DNA of 64,000 nucleotides from Siphonodentalium dalli (GCA_032622095.1 CP136064.1:44904989-44968988); one strand, 5' to 3'. Numbered from the stretch's first letter, positions 20,799 to 31,818 are shown. Notes: generated from the letters alone by a model not told the origin. Numbers and translations are program-made.

Positions 20799-23110
20799 AG
20801 CTCAACTTTACTTGTAAAGCTATTGCCATGGCTTGGTATCTGTCATTCAGGTGTATGTGGCGACGTCCATCAACAATTTCCATTAGCACCGGCTACAGGT
20901 CGTACATTTGGTTGGTTCAGTATGAAATTTGTTATGGCTGTTGACATTCAACTGTAGATGGGAACGAGTCATTTTGTGGTCATTCAGCCAAAAATCATGG
21001 CTGCCGATGGCCATTTTGGATGACAAAATTCAATCCATTAGCTACAGGCCGTACTGTTTGTCTGATCATTATGAAATTTGTCATTGATGTTAATATTGAC
21101 ATGTAGATGGGAACGAGTCATTTTGGGGTATTTGGCAAGAAAACATGGCCGCCAGTGGCCATCTGTGATCTCAAAATCCAATCCAGTAGCACGGGCTACA
21201 GGCCGGAGTGTTCGTCTGATCATGTTGTGGATGTTAATATTTACATATAGATGGGAACGAGTCATTTTGGGGTCATTCGGCCACTGGCAGCCACCTTGGA
21301 TTTTACTCTTTGCATGACTAATTCCTTTGGCATGGACCATAGGTTGTAACTTTTGTCGGATTATCCTGAAATTGGTCATGGATGGGAACGAGTCATTTTG
21401 TCGGCCAAAAAACATGGCTGCTGGCAGCCATCTTTGATTTTACTCTTTGCATGGCTAAATCTTTTGGCATGGGTTACAGGTCGTACCTTTGCTCGGATCA
21501 TTATGTAATTTGTCATGGCTGTTGACATTGACATGTAGATGGGAATGAGTCATTTTGGGGTCATTCGGCATAAAAACATGACTGCCAGTGGCCATCTTGG
21601 ATCTCAAAAATAAATTCGTCAATGTTCGTCTGGTCATCATGAAATTAGTCGTGGATGTTAATATTGACATCTAGATCATTTTAGGGTCATTTGGTCATAA
21701 AACATGGCTGCCGACAGCCTTCTTGGATTTTACTCTTTGCATGACTAAATCCTTTGGCATGGGCTACAGGTCGTACCTTTCATCGGATCATCATGAGATT
21801 TGTCATGGATATTAACATTGACATGTAGATGGGAACGAGTCATTTTGGGGTCATTCAGCCATAAATCATGGCCGCGGGCAGCCATCTTGGATTTTACTCA
21901 TTGCATGACTGAATCCTTGGGCACAACCTATAGACCACATCCCTCATCTGATCATCACCAAATTTCATATTGATCATCGGGGTGACCTCTAGATGGGAGC
22001 CATCAAAGATTTTACAAATTTGAAAAACATAGCCACCAGTGGCCATCTTGGATTTTACTCTTTGTATGGTTAAATCCTTTGGTACACCCTACAGACGACA
22101 CCCTACCTGTGGCCATCTTGGATTTTACTCTGTGTGGCTAAATCCTTTGGTACACCATACAGATGACACCCTACTTGTCCGATTGTCACTAAACTTCATA
22201 TGGATCATTGGGATGACCACTAGTTGGCTTGTTGCCATTCATCGGAAAGCTCTCACTGAGCAGCAATTTTGGATTTGCTCTTTGCATGACTCAATAATTT
22301 GGCATGGGCTACAGGTCGTACCTTTCATCGGATCATCATGAAATTTGTCATGGATGTTAACATTGACATGTTGATGGGAACGAGTCATTTTGTGGTCATT
22401 CAGCCATAAAACATGGCTGTGGGCAGCCATCTTGGATTTTACTCATTGCATGACTGAATCCTTGGGCACAACCTATGTACCACATCCCTCATCTGATCAT
22501 CACCAAACTTCATATTGATCATCGGGGTTACCTCTAGATGGGAGTCCTCAAAGGTTTTACAAATTTGAAAAACATAGCCACCAGTGGCCATCTTGGATTT
22601 GACTCTTTGTATGGCTAAATCCTTTGGTACACCCTACAGACGACACCCTACTTGTGGCCATTTGGATTTGACTCTGTGGCTAAATCCTTTGGTACACCAT
22701 ACAGATGACACCCTACTTGTCCGATCGTCACTAAACTTCACATGGATCATTGGGATGACCACTAGTTGGCTTGTTGCCATTCATCGGAAAGCTCACTGAG
22801 CAGCAATTTTGGATTTACTCTTTGCATGACTAAATCCTTTAGCACACCCTACAGTCCACTTGCTCATCTGATTGTCACCAAACTTGATATTGATCTACTA
22901 GATGGGAGTATCAAATGTAATTGAATTTCATTGGAAAACATGGCAGTCAGTGGCCATCTTGGATTTGACTTAATATATATATCTCTTCATATTGATATCT
23001 AGTATAAGACATTCAACTTTCCGCATTGCTAATCGCTCCATTGACTGTAACACATGAAATTATCCCCTCTCCAAGTTGAGCTAAAGTGTCATTGACACTT
23101 TCATTTTTCG
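20799..23110. mobile_element. Array-bearing element I (~160 bp monomers), copy A
   Basis: The left end is AGCTCAACTTTA followed by GCTATTGCCATGG; the right end is AAGTTGAGCT followed by a GTGTCATTGACAC hairpin. Between them are tandem monomers containing ATGGGAACGAGTCATTTTGG, an ATGGC...GCCATCTTGG palindrome, a CTTTGCATGACTAAATCCTT segment and GGATCATCATGAAATTTGTC. The latter part carries a ~545 bp higher-order repeat. It has no coding capacity. It resembles in design the bivalve elements that hold ~160 bp central repeats, but identity with them is not claimed. Confidence 0.7.
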
Positions 23111-23337
23111 TGAGCACAGATGAGTATATCTAATATGTGTGATGTCTTCTATGTAGGCATATATTCACACATGGCAATTGTTTCAAATTTAAACTCATTA
23201 ATTGACAAATGTTGTTATCCCTCACACTTGTTTAGTGTGAGTGTCTTGCAGAATGAGGTCCCCAGAGGGTGAATTTAGTGACACTATCCCGCATAGCAGG
23301 CTAGCATCACTAAATTCACCCTCTGGGGACAGAGACG

Positions 23338-23362
23338 GGGGTGTTTGGGGGGGGGGTGTCTC

Positions 23363-23396
<34 letters not shown>
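23338..23396. repeat. Facing poly-G and poly-C tracts
   Basis: A run of G, the spacer GTGTCTCA and about 33 C can fold on themselves. The C-run is about three bases shorter in copy B. Confidence 0.85.
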
Positions 23397-23805
23397 TTTG
23401 GTCAAAATTTCAACAGTTGCAAATTTCATACCTGACACAACATTAGTTGGAAATTTCACGCCAACAGTAGGTTGAAAATGTTCTTGTAGTTTGATTTTCA
23501 AACTATATATTGGGAGGAATTTATTGTTTTTGGACCAATATTTGCATATTTTCCTTCTTTTGGTAAAACTATTGGACTGAAATGGCCATCAGTTGGAAAT
23601 TTTCCAACCTTAGGGGGTGTCAGGTTGGAAATTTCCAACACTTGGAAAGCTTGTGTCCTGGTCCCTCCCCCGTGACCAGTCAAAAACTGCTAGTTTATTT
23701 AAGAAAACAATATTGTCCTACATTTGGTCAAAATTGTCACTGGAATTGTCATCAGTTGGAAATTTCCAACCCAAGTCGCGTTGTCAGGTTTGAAAATTCC
23801 AACTC
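23397..23805. repeat. ~165 bp tandem array with GTTGGAAATTTCCAAC palindromes
   Basis: Three units begin TTTGGTMAAA at about 23397, 23565 and 23724. Exact or near copies of the 16-bp palindrome lie at 23592, 23624, 23755 and 23788, with a partial one at 23446. Confidence 0.7.
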
Positions 23806-24470
23806 TATGAATGCTTGAGGCTAGTCTAGATGCTGGGATTTTGCGATTTTCTTGTTCAGATTTCAAAATTTTCGCACACCGGGCCGAACAACCATGGTCG
23901 GCCCAGTGTGTCCTGGTCTATTGCCCGTAGTTGTGTGCATTTGTCTGGAGTTAGACCACTACTGTAGATGTTAGGATTTGTGAAATGTTCAGGTTGAAAT
24001 ATATGAATATTATCATACCGGGTAGATTGAACCATGGTTTATAAATAGGCTATTAGGCTTGTGAACACTTAGGTGCAAGGAGGGAATGAAATTATGAAAA
24101 CATTTGGTCCGATTCAATGAGTGTTTTGGTTTGATTCAAGTGGAGGGGGGTGCAAATGGAATTATGCAAAATCTTGTCTCTTGTTTGATTCAAGGGGGGG
24201 GGGGGTGCAGTTGGAATTACCAAGGTAGACACCTCCCTAAAGGAGACCCTCTAGCAATGTCCCTGTCTGGGGACCTCATTCTGCTTAGGCCTCATCTTCT
24301 TTGGAAAGTTTCTTTATTAAAAAATTTCTACAGAAACTTCTTCACATAGATTCTATTTCTTTTTTTAGACGACAAATTGCATAATCGATGTTCCCAATGG
24401 GTGTACATCACAATATTCGCATTTGGGAATTTCAATCTTGAGTCTATGTCTCCCATAGCAGATGAGGCCA

Positions 24471-24565
24471 TGCAGAATGAGGTCCCCAGGGGGTGAATGT
24501 GGTGATTCTAGCCCGCTAAGCGGGATAGCATTACTAAATTCGCCCCCTGGGGACCTCATTCTGCA
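24471..24565. mobile_element. Small foldback element, relative of 23247-24284
   Basis: TGCAGAATGAGGTCCCCAGG to its reverse complement over 95 bp, with a short loop containing CCCGCTAAGCGGG. Confidence 0.75.
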
Positions 24566-24656
24566 AATGATAGGCACACTAAACTCAGGCTTGATTAAAC
24601 TGGGTTCTGTCCATCCATAACAATTTTTTTGCTCTCTATCTCAGTCATAGATCATT

Positions 24657-26567
24657 AGCTCAACTTTACTTTGTAAAGTTTGAGCTATTGCCATGGCTTT
24701 GTCGTCCGTCGTTCGTGTGTGCGTGTGTACGTAAGGCGTCAACAATGCAGGCTACAGGTCGTACCTTTAGTCGGATCATTATGAAATTTGTCATAGCTGT
24801 TAACATCAACATTTAGACCAGAATGTTTAATTTTGGGGTCAAATGGAAAAAAAACATGGCCGCCATGGCCATCTTGGATTTCAAAATTCAATCCATTAGC
24901 ACGGGCTACAGGCCGTACTGTTTGTCTGATCATCATGAAATTTGTCATGGATGTTAATATTGACATGTAGATGGGAACGAGTAATTTTGGGGTCATTCGG
25001 CCCAAAAACATGGCCGCCAGCATGCAGCCATCTTGTATTTTACTCTTTGTATGACTAAATCCTTTAGCACGGACTACAGGTCGTACCTTTAGTCTGATAA
25101 AATTTGTCATGACTGTTGAAATTGGAATGTAGATGGGAACGAGTCATTTTGGGGTCATTCGGACAAAAAACGTACTGTTCGTCTGATCGTCATGAAATTT
25201 GTCATAGATGATAATATTGACATGTAGATGGGAACGAGTAATTTTGGGGTCATTCGGCCAAAAAACATGGCCGCCAGCAGCCATCTTGGATTTTACTCTT
25301 TGTATGACTAAATTCTTTAGCACGGGGTACAGGTCGTACCTTTAGTCTGATCATCATAAAATTTGTCATGGATATTAACAATGACATGTAGATGGGAACG
25401 AGTTATTTTGGGGTTATTCGGCCAAAAAACATGGTCGCCAGTAGCCATCTTGGATTTTACTCTTTGTATGACTAAATCCTTTAGCACGGGCTACAGGTCC
25501 TACTTTTAGTCTGATCATCATAAAATTTGTCAAGAATTTTAATAATGATATGTAGATGGGAACGAGTCATTTTGGGGTCATTCGGACAAAAAACATGGCC
25601 GCCAGTGGCCATCTTTGATTTCAAAATTCAATCCATTATCACGGGCCACAGGTCGTACTGTTTATCTGATCATCATGAAATTTGTCATGGATGTTAATAT
25701 TGACATGTAGATGGGAACGAGTCATTTTGGGGTCATTCGGCCCAAAAACATGGCCACCAGCAGCCATCTTGAATTTTACTCTTTGTATGACTAAATCCTT
25801 TAGCACGGGCTACAGGTCGTACCTTTAGTCTGATCATCATAAAATTTGTCATGGATGTTAACAATGACATGTAGATGGGAACGAGTCATTTTGGGGTCAT
25901 TCGGACAAAAAACATGGCCGCCAGTGGCCATCTTTGTTTTCAAAATTCAATTCATTAGCACAGGCCACAGGTCGCCTTGTTCGTCTGATCATCATGAAAT
26001 TTGTCATGGATGTTAATATTGTCATGTAGATGGGAACGATTTATTTTGGGGTCATTCGGCCAAAAAACATGGCCGCCAGCAGCCATCTTGGATTTTACTC
26101 TTTGTATGACTAAATCAATTAGCACGGGCTACAGGTCGTAATTTTAGTCTGATCATCATATAATTTGTCATGGATGTTAACAATGACATGTAGATGGGAA
26201 CGAGTCATTTTGGGGTCATGCAGCCATCTTGAATTTTACTCTTTGTATGACTAAATCCTTTAGCACGGGCTACAGGTCGTACCTTTAGTCTGATCATCAT
26301 GAAATTTTTCATGGCTGTTGAAATTGGAATGTAGTTGGGAACGAGCCAAAAAACATGGCCGTCAGCAGCCATCTTGGATTTTACTCTTTGTATGACTAAT
26401 TTTTTTAAGCTACAGGTCGTACCTTTAGTTTGATAATCATAAAATTTGTCATGGATGTCAATAATGACACGTAGATGGGAACGAGTCATTCGGTCAAAAA
26501 ACATGGCCGCCAGCTACCATCTTGGATTTTACTCTGTGTATGACTAAATCCTTTACTGCTCATTTTT
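24657..26567. mobile_element. Array-bearing element II (~155/164 bp monomers), copy A
   Basis: It starts with an AGCTCAACTTTA/TAAAGTTTGAGCT hairpin. ATGGGAAC recurs at 24971, 25133, 25228, 25392, 25556, 25711, 25875, 26030, 26194 and 26475, mostly 155-164 bp apart. Two monomer types are mixed: one with TTGGATTTTACTCTTTGTATGA, one with TTTCAAAATTCAATCCATTA. Confidence 0.8.
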
Positions 26568-27192
26568 AGCTCAACTTTATTTTGTAAAGTTTGAGCTATT
26601 GCCATGGCTTTGTCGTCCGTCGTCCGTGTGTACGTAAGGCGTCAACAATGCAGGCTACAGGTCGTACCTTTGGTCGGATCATTATGAAATTTGTCATAGC
26701 TGTTGACATCAACATTTAGACCAGAATGATTAATTTTGGGGTCATTCGCCTTACTTTTCGACTTATTTTTTACTTAGAAAATTATGTCTGACTTAATAAT
26801 TTTAACAAATATGAACCGATTTCAATAATTTTTGGTATACATGCTTCTCACAACACCCTCTCTACATGATGCGGCTCAGGGTTGGTTCGGACTGTTTTTC
26901 CTAACATTACACTTCATTTTCGACTTATTTTGGGAATTGTTTTTGTGGATGCTATCAAGTTAGGATATTTTCCGGAAGTTTCTTTGAATATGGGTTCGGA
27001 ACAATGATTTTACCACAGTTTTGGGTCCGTCCGTCTTTATTTCTGTACAAGCTTCTTGCGACACCATATCGATATTATTAATCCAAATTTTTCTTTAAAA
27101 TTAAAAATCTTTTTTGTTGGTTTTACGGATAATGCGGGTTGAATTTGCCACGGTGGGGGTATGCTAGCACGCGAGTGCACACCTCTTGTTTT
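26568..27192. mobile_element. Further array-family head with different tail, copy A
   Basis: A second AGCTCAACTTTATTTTGTAA head follows directly, runs for about 180 bp as element II, then passes into unrelated sequence ending GTATGCTAGCACGCGAGTGC. It may be a full element with only one monomer. Confidence 0.45.
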
Positions 27193-27890
27193 TATATCAG
27201 ATTAAATAACTATATGCAAAACTAAGTTTCCTGTACATTTTCTGACTATTATTAGATAAGGAAGCTATCATGATCCATGCTTGCAATATGCACAAAAAAT
27301 AAAAAATAAAGTCCTCCCTCCCTCATTGATTAAAGAAAATATTTTCTGAGACTAATTAAATATATATATTTTTTGGCATTAATTATCTGGAAATGATGCT
27401 TTTCTGTCCATCCATGTAGATTTCTCTGCCATGGTTTATCAGATATCAAAGAAATTTGTTATGGAGGTCTGCCATCAGAAATGCTTCCAACCGAGTAACC
27501 AATGATGTTCAGTCGTTCACAATTTCTGTTTTAGAATTATCATTCACTGTTTATCTGGAAATTGTTTTCTCAATCTGGAAATGGTTTTCTCAGATATCTC
27601 AGCTTATATGATCTCAATGAATGGGCCTTCCATGAAATGTCAAATGGTAATGTTTGCATTTCAACTTTTATTTGCTTTAAAATTTTGGTTCCGTTCTACT
27701 CGTGTTTCAATTTGGCACTGCAGGGGTATGCCAGCACCCTTTGTGCAACCTTTTGTTGACAATAATTCCATGAATTATAATCAATTGAGCAGGGATTTTA
27801 CCTCTGATTTGTCCAGCCATACCTGTCAATGGTTGACAGAAATTGTCCTTAATTTTTGATATTGAGAATTTCCCTTTGTACATAACCATT
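27193..27890. other. Unassigned AT-rich sequence, copy A
   Basis: No gene recognised. The short frames at 27562-27859 are the same in copy B but show no motif. Confidence 0.35.
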
Positions 27891-28040
27891 TCCACCAAAG
27901 TTATAATGAAAACGAATTTATGACTGGAGTCATAAATTCATTTTCATTATAATTACCATGTTGTTTGCATCATTCATAGAGCACACAAGTGTATTTTGCA
28001 CTAAAATCCATGGCTCAAATTAATTCATTTGTTGCATGTT

Positions 28041-28255
28041 CAGTTATGCTCTAAATAATCGACTCCTTAACCACAGAAGAATTATGGGTAAAAAAATTCA
28101 GGATATAGTTGGAAATTTGGCTTGTTGCCATTCATCGGAAAGCTCTCCCCGAGAGCTTTCCGATGAATGGCAACAAGCCATATTTCCGACTAAATCCTGA
28201 AAATTTACCCATAGTTCTGCTGTGGTTAAGGAGTCGATTACTTAGAGCATTACTG
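28041..28255. mobile_element. Foldback MITE (family F) inside a TTAA-MITE remnant, copy A
   Basis: Hairpin arms as in 15065-15254. The sequences on both sides (AATTCATTTTCATTATAATT before; GGATTTAGTGCACAGTCCCC after) match the interior and right end of the TTAA MITE at 32316-32655. Confidence 0.75.
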
Positions 28256-28550
28256 GTCGGATTTAGTGCACAGTCCCCCCCTTGATGAATATGTCACTGT
28301 CACCACCTACCCCCTGAATCCTAAATACCTAACAGAGACGGGTAATCCTCTAGGCCAATTAAGAAAATATGGTATGCAAAACATAGTAATTTGACACTAT
28401 TATAATGTCCATAACTTCAATATATCAAGACGTTTTTTAGGCTGAATTGTATTAATATTTGTCATTTGGGCAAAACAAAATTCAACATTTGAACAATTTG
28501 ATGCTTTTAACACTTCCATGACTGGAGCTTCCTGAAATTTTGCAAAAACT

Positions 28551-28706
28551 CTGTGCCAATGCATTCTCTTATATATGCGAGTCTCACATGGAGCCTCGCA
28601 TATATAAGAGAAACATTGGCCTAACAATTGTAAGCCAGTGGATTCTCTTATATATGTGAGGCTCCCTGTGTGAGAGTCGCATATATAAGAGAATGCACTG
28701 GCACAG
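28551..28706. repeat. Double-hairpin element, copy 3 (copy A)
   Basis: CTGTGCCAATGCATTCTCTT to GGCACAG, with two hairpins and a short spacer (CCTAACAATTGTAAG). The loops differ from copies 1 and 2 (CTCACATGGAGC; GGCTCCCTGTGTGAGAG). Confidence 0.9.
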
Positions 28707-28744
28707 TATATGTAATGCTGAAATTCGAAAATGCGAAATTCATT

Positions 28745-29480
28745 CAAAAACATGGCCGCCAGCAGCGATCTTGGATATCAGGCCGCATTTTTGGAGAATT
28801 GTTTTGAAAATTTACAGGCATGTTTATGATTACCTCTAGATGGGAGTTATTAAATTTGAACGATTTTCAATGAAAAACATGACCGTGACAGCCATTTTGG
28901 ATTTTACTCTGTGCATGACTAAATCCTTTGGAAACACACAGATCACATCCCTCATCCGATCATCACCAAACTTCATGGATCAGGGTTTTTCATCTAAATG
29001 GGAGCCATTGATTTTATTCGAAATTCATTAAAAAACATGGACTGCCATCAACCATCTTGGATTTCAAATTTGAATCCATCGGCACACCCTGCAGGCTGCA
29101 TTTATTATTGGAGAATTGTTTTGAAATAACAATTTTTATGAAAAAGTGGCCGCAGGCAGCCATCTTGTATTTTACACTTTGCATGGCTAAATCCTTCACC
29201 ACATCCCTCATCTGATACTTCATATGGATCTTCTGGGTGACCACTAGATGGGATTAAATTTGTCAAAAAATATGGCCCCAAGTGGCCATCTTGATTTCAC
29301 ATTTGAATCCGTTCGTACACATTGGAGCCAACATTTATTGGAGAATTTTTTTTTTTATTTACAGGCATATTCAAGGTCACTTCTAGATAGGAGCTCTCCA
29401 CATTCCTCATCGCTCCAGTAACTGTAACATTTTACTTTAGCCTCTCTCCAAATTGAGCTTCAGTGTTATTGACACTTTCG
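28745..29480. mobile_element. Array-family element III, diverged (copy A)
   Basis: It holds diverged monomers with ACATGGCCGCCAGCAGC and GGATTTTACTCTGTGCATGA, and ends with AATTGAGCT and a GTGTTATTGACAC motif as in element I. Confidence 0.65.
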
Positions 29481-29570
29481 TTGATGAATCCTGAGTATTG
29501 GTTAAATTGGCCATATATATGAATCATATATGAATATCAGCTATTAAACACGGGGTGTGGATCTGCATAC

Positions 29571-31271
29571 GAATATTTCGCAACAATAGGTCAGAATACA
29601 GCTGATAAAGTAGAGATAATTCAGGATATACAACCTCTTGATTATATGTCTGAAAAAAACCAAAAGAACTTCTTCCTTTCAGAAACATCATTGTCGGAGA
29701 TTGTAAATACATGCACCAAAATGTCCAATAAAAGTTGTGTAGACTTTTCTAATATATCAATGAAGCTAATGAGAAGTACTATAAATGAAACAGCAAACGC
29801 GCTTTCATACATAATAAATTTATCTTTCAAACAAGGTGTCGTTCCTAAAAAAATGAAAATCTCCAGAGTAGTACCAATATACAAAAATAGTGCCCGTGAA
29901 AATATTGAAAATTACAGACCAATCAGTATTCTTCCCGCTTTCTCAAAAATTATGGAAAAACTTATGCATAAACGTTTAAACTCGTTCTTAACAAAATTTG
30001 ATATCCTCCACGAAAACCAATTTGGATTTAGAGCAAACCACTCAACAACCCACCCATTACTTCATTTATTACATCATATTGCCGAGAATAACGACAAAAA
30101 GACACGAGACTCTACATTAGCAATCTTTATTGACCTTTCAAAGGCATTTGACACAATCAGTCACGACATAATCCTCCAAAAACTTGACCATTATGGTATT
30201 AGGGGCATAACCAAGAAATGGTTCATGAGTTACTTAGAGGGAAGACAGCAATATGTTGAAATCGAACATGAAAAATCAAATATGCTCAATATTAACTGTG
30301 GGGTGCCTCAAGGATCTATTTTAGGACCGCTACTTTTTCTCATATACGTCAACGATATGCCCAATAGCACGTGTTTGAATATACTTTCATTTGCAGACGA
30401 CACAACCCTCCATATTTCTGGAAATGACCACCGCCAAATTGAAAAACAAGTTAATTCAGAATTGAAAAAAGTTCACAATTGGTGTTGTAGCAATAAATTG
30501 GTTATTAATATATTAAAAAGTAAGTACATGTTACTACACCCAACTAATAATGACTTTAAATGGAATATTCTTAAAATAAAACTGAACAACGAGCCACTAA
30601 CACGAACTGGAAACGTTAGACCGGAACAATATATGAAATTTCTCGGAATTAATATTGATGAAAATCTCACCTTCAAATATCACATATCAATGATAAAAAC
30701 AAGGATATCCAATGCAATGTACTGCATCAATAAGGTTAAACGTATACTTCCCAAAAACTGTTTGAAAACCTTATACTTTTCTCTAATCCACAGTCATCTC
30801 ATATATGGGTTGCCTATTTGGGGTCATGCTGACACTGGAAATATTATTTTCAAACAACAGAAAAAAGCCATCCGTATCATGGCAAACAGAACGTATAGAA
30901 GCCACACAGAGCCCATATTTCGCAAAGAAAAGATTCTGAAATTTTATGACTTGTATCGGTTACAATCGGCTACAATTGTATTTGATTGGACAAAAGGAAA
31001 TCTTCCGAAATCATTTGATAATTCGTTTGAATATACAAAGGCTAATACTCGACAAGCTGGAAATTTGAAAGCAGTAACCCCGAGAACGACTTTTACTTCT
31101 ATATTACCCAAACACGCGTTTCCGTGCACATGGAACTCATTGGATAAAAATCTCAAAAATCTCAGATTTCGAAATAGATTTAAAAAAGAATTGAAAAATA
31201 AATATTTATCGCAATATGCAACAAAAGTTAAATGCAACAACTCATTTTGTCAAGATTGTAAAGTGGCTTAA
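29571..31271 (+). CDS. LINE reverse transcriptase, N-terminally truncated
   Basis: An RNA-dependent DNA polymerase used for target-primed reverse transcription. The frame is open from the insertion junction (566 codons), so the ATG at 29646 is internal and the true start was lost by 5' truncation. Before that Met the frame reads YFATIGQNTADK, typical of the linker upstream of the polymerase domain. Counting from that Met: YRPIS 90-94, QFGFR 125-129, catalytic Asp163 in FIDLSKAFDT, GVPQGSILGP 219-228, and FADD 249-252 giving Asp251/Asp252. A thumb-like region with HSHLIYGLPIWG lies near 382-393, and the C-terminus has a Cys-rich CNNSFCQDC. There is no stop or frame shift, so the insertion looks young. 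The apurinic endonuclease domain of full-length relatives is absent, so it cannot be autonomous. Confidence 0.95.
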   Translation, partial: EYFATIGQNTADKVEIIQDIQPLDYMSEKNQKNFFLSETSLSEIVNTCTKMSNKSCVDFSNISMKLMRSTINETANALSYIINLSFKQGVVPKKMKISRVVPIYKNSARENIENYRPISILPAFSKIMEKLMHKRLNSFLTKFDILHENQFGFRANHSTTHPLLHLLHHIAENNDKKTRDSTLAIFIDLSKAFDTISHDIILQKLDHYGIRGITKKWFMSYLEGRQQYVEIEHEKSNMLNINCGVPQGSILGPLLFLIYVNDMPNSTCLNILSFADDTTLHISGNDHRQIEKQVNSELKKVHNWCCSNKLVINILKSKYMLLHPTNNDFKWNILKIKLNNEPLTRTGNVRPEQYMKFLGINIDENLTFKYHISMIKTRISNAMYCINKVKRILPKNCLKTLYFSLIHSHLIYGLPIWGHADTGNIIFKQQKKAIRIMANRTYRSHTEPIFRKEKILKFYDLYRLQSATIVFDWTKGNLPKSFDNSFEYTKANTRQAGNLKAVTPRTTFTSILPKHAFPCTWNSLDKNLKNLRFRNRFKKELKNKYLSQYATKVKCNNSFCQDCKVA

Positions 31272-31691
31272 GAGAGCATTGACCCCTAATCCTCCCATCA
31301 TTGTAGTCATTGTAATCCAGTCTGGTATGTTCACCTTAACATTTTGGCGGGACGAAACGAGAAATTGCTTCCTACATATCGATATATGAATTCCTCGATA
31401 ACCTGAAACAAATACTTGCTTCAGCAACAACGATCTCTCAATGCATTTGATAATCGGAAGCCATTATTTTCTTAACCAGTAAATATTCGAAACAGCCCCG
31501 GCCATACCCCCATCATTAGTGACATATTTAATATAAGCCCATGATTACAACCAATACATATGTAGTAACACATATCCATGTAGATGCATCCCATAAGTGG
31601 TTTGGATACTTTATTTTTCTATTATGAAGTACATTCTATCCTTTTCATTATCATTTCACTTCATTAGTTGCCACTTCATGTTTATATATGT

Positions 31692-31733
31692 AGGGGCGAC
31701 AGGAAGACGGCCCATCTGGGCCATGTCGCTCCT
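31692..31733 (+). other. LINE 3' stem-loop
   Basis: AGGGGCGACA pairs with TGTCGCTCCT with one G-U pair. Inside it GGCCC-ATCT-GGGCC forms a second stem. It lies about 80 bp before the tail. Stem-loops in the 3' end are known recognition sites for the reverse transcriptase of several LINE families; that role here is inferred. Confidence 0.7.
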
Positions 31734-31800
31734 GTATAATATCATTTTTGTTTGTTTATTATCACCATTGTCATAAGCTTGTGAATATTATACAAATAAA

Positions 31801-31816
31801 CAATCATCATCATCAT
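31801..31816 (+). repeat. LINE (ATC)n tail
   Basis: After ACAAATAAACA the element ends in about four ATC units and then enters flanking DNA shared with copy B. Confidence 0.85.
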
Positions 31817-31818
31817 AC

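Larger units (their letters stand above)
23247..24284. mobile_element. Element bounded by TGCAGAATGAGGTCCCC, copy A
   Basis: TGCAGAATGAGGTCCCCAG at the left returns as its reverse complement at 24267-24284. Just inside the left end is a 24-bp hairpin (23259-23330), then a G-run facing a C-run, then a ~165 bp tandem array. Confidence 0.55.
29566..31818 (+). mobile_element. 5'-truncated non-LTR retrotransposon (LINE)
   Basis: The limits are read directly from the empty site in copy B (45548-45552). The inserted DNA is 29571-31813, flanked by CATAC at 29566-29570 and 31814-31818. It carries a reverse transcriptase frame, a ~540 bp 3' region with a stem-loop, and an ATC-repeat tail with no long poly-A. 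The endonuclease half of the ORF is missing. The reverse transcriptase places it in the broad Jockey/CR1/L2 assemblage; the exact clade needs a tree. Confidence 0.95.

Noticed and set aside
20950-21420. 125-codon minus-strand frame, present twice
   Set aside because: Periodic peptide from the array; the two occurrences are explained by the large duplication.
23241-23435. Frame with a poly-proline run
   Set aside because: It is a poly-C tract read in frame; length differs between the duplicated copies.
29646-29648. ATG at 29646 as the start of the reverse transcriptase
   Set aside because: The frame is open back to the insertion junction and upstream residues fit the protein, so this Met is internal.
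29100-31300. Reverse transcriptase as a host or viral polymerase gene
   Set aside because: Truncation, target duplication, 3' tail and the empty site in copy B show a LINE insertion.
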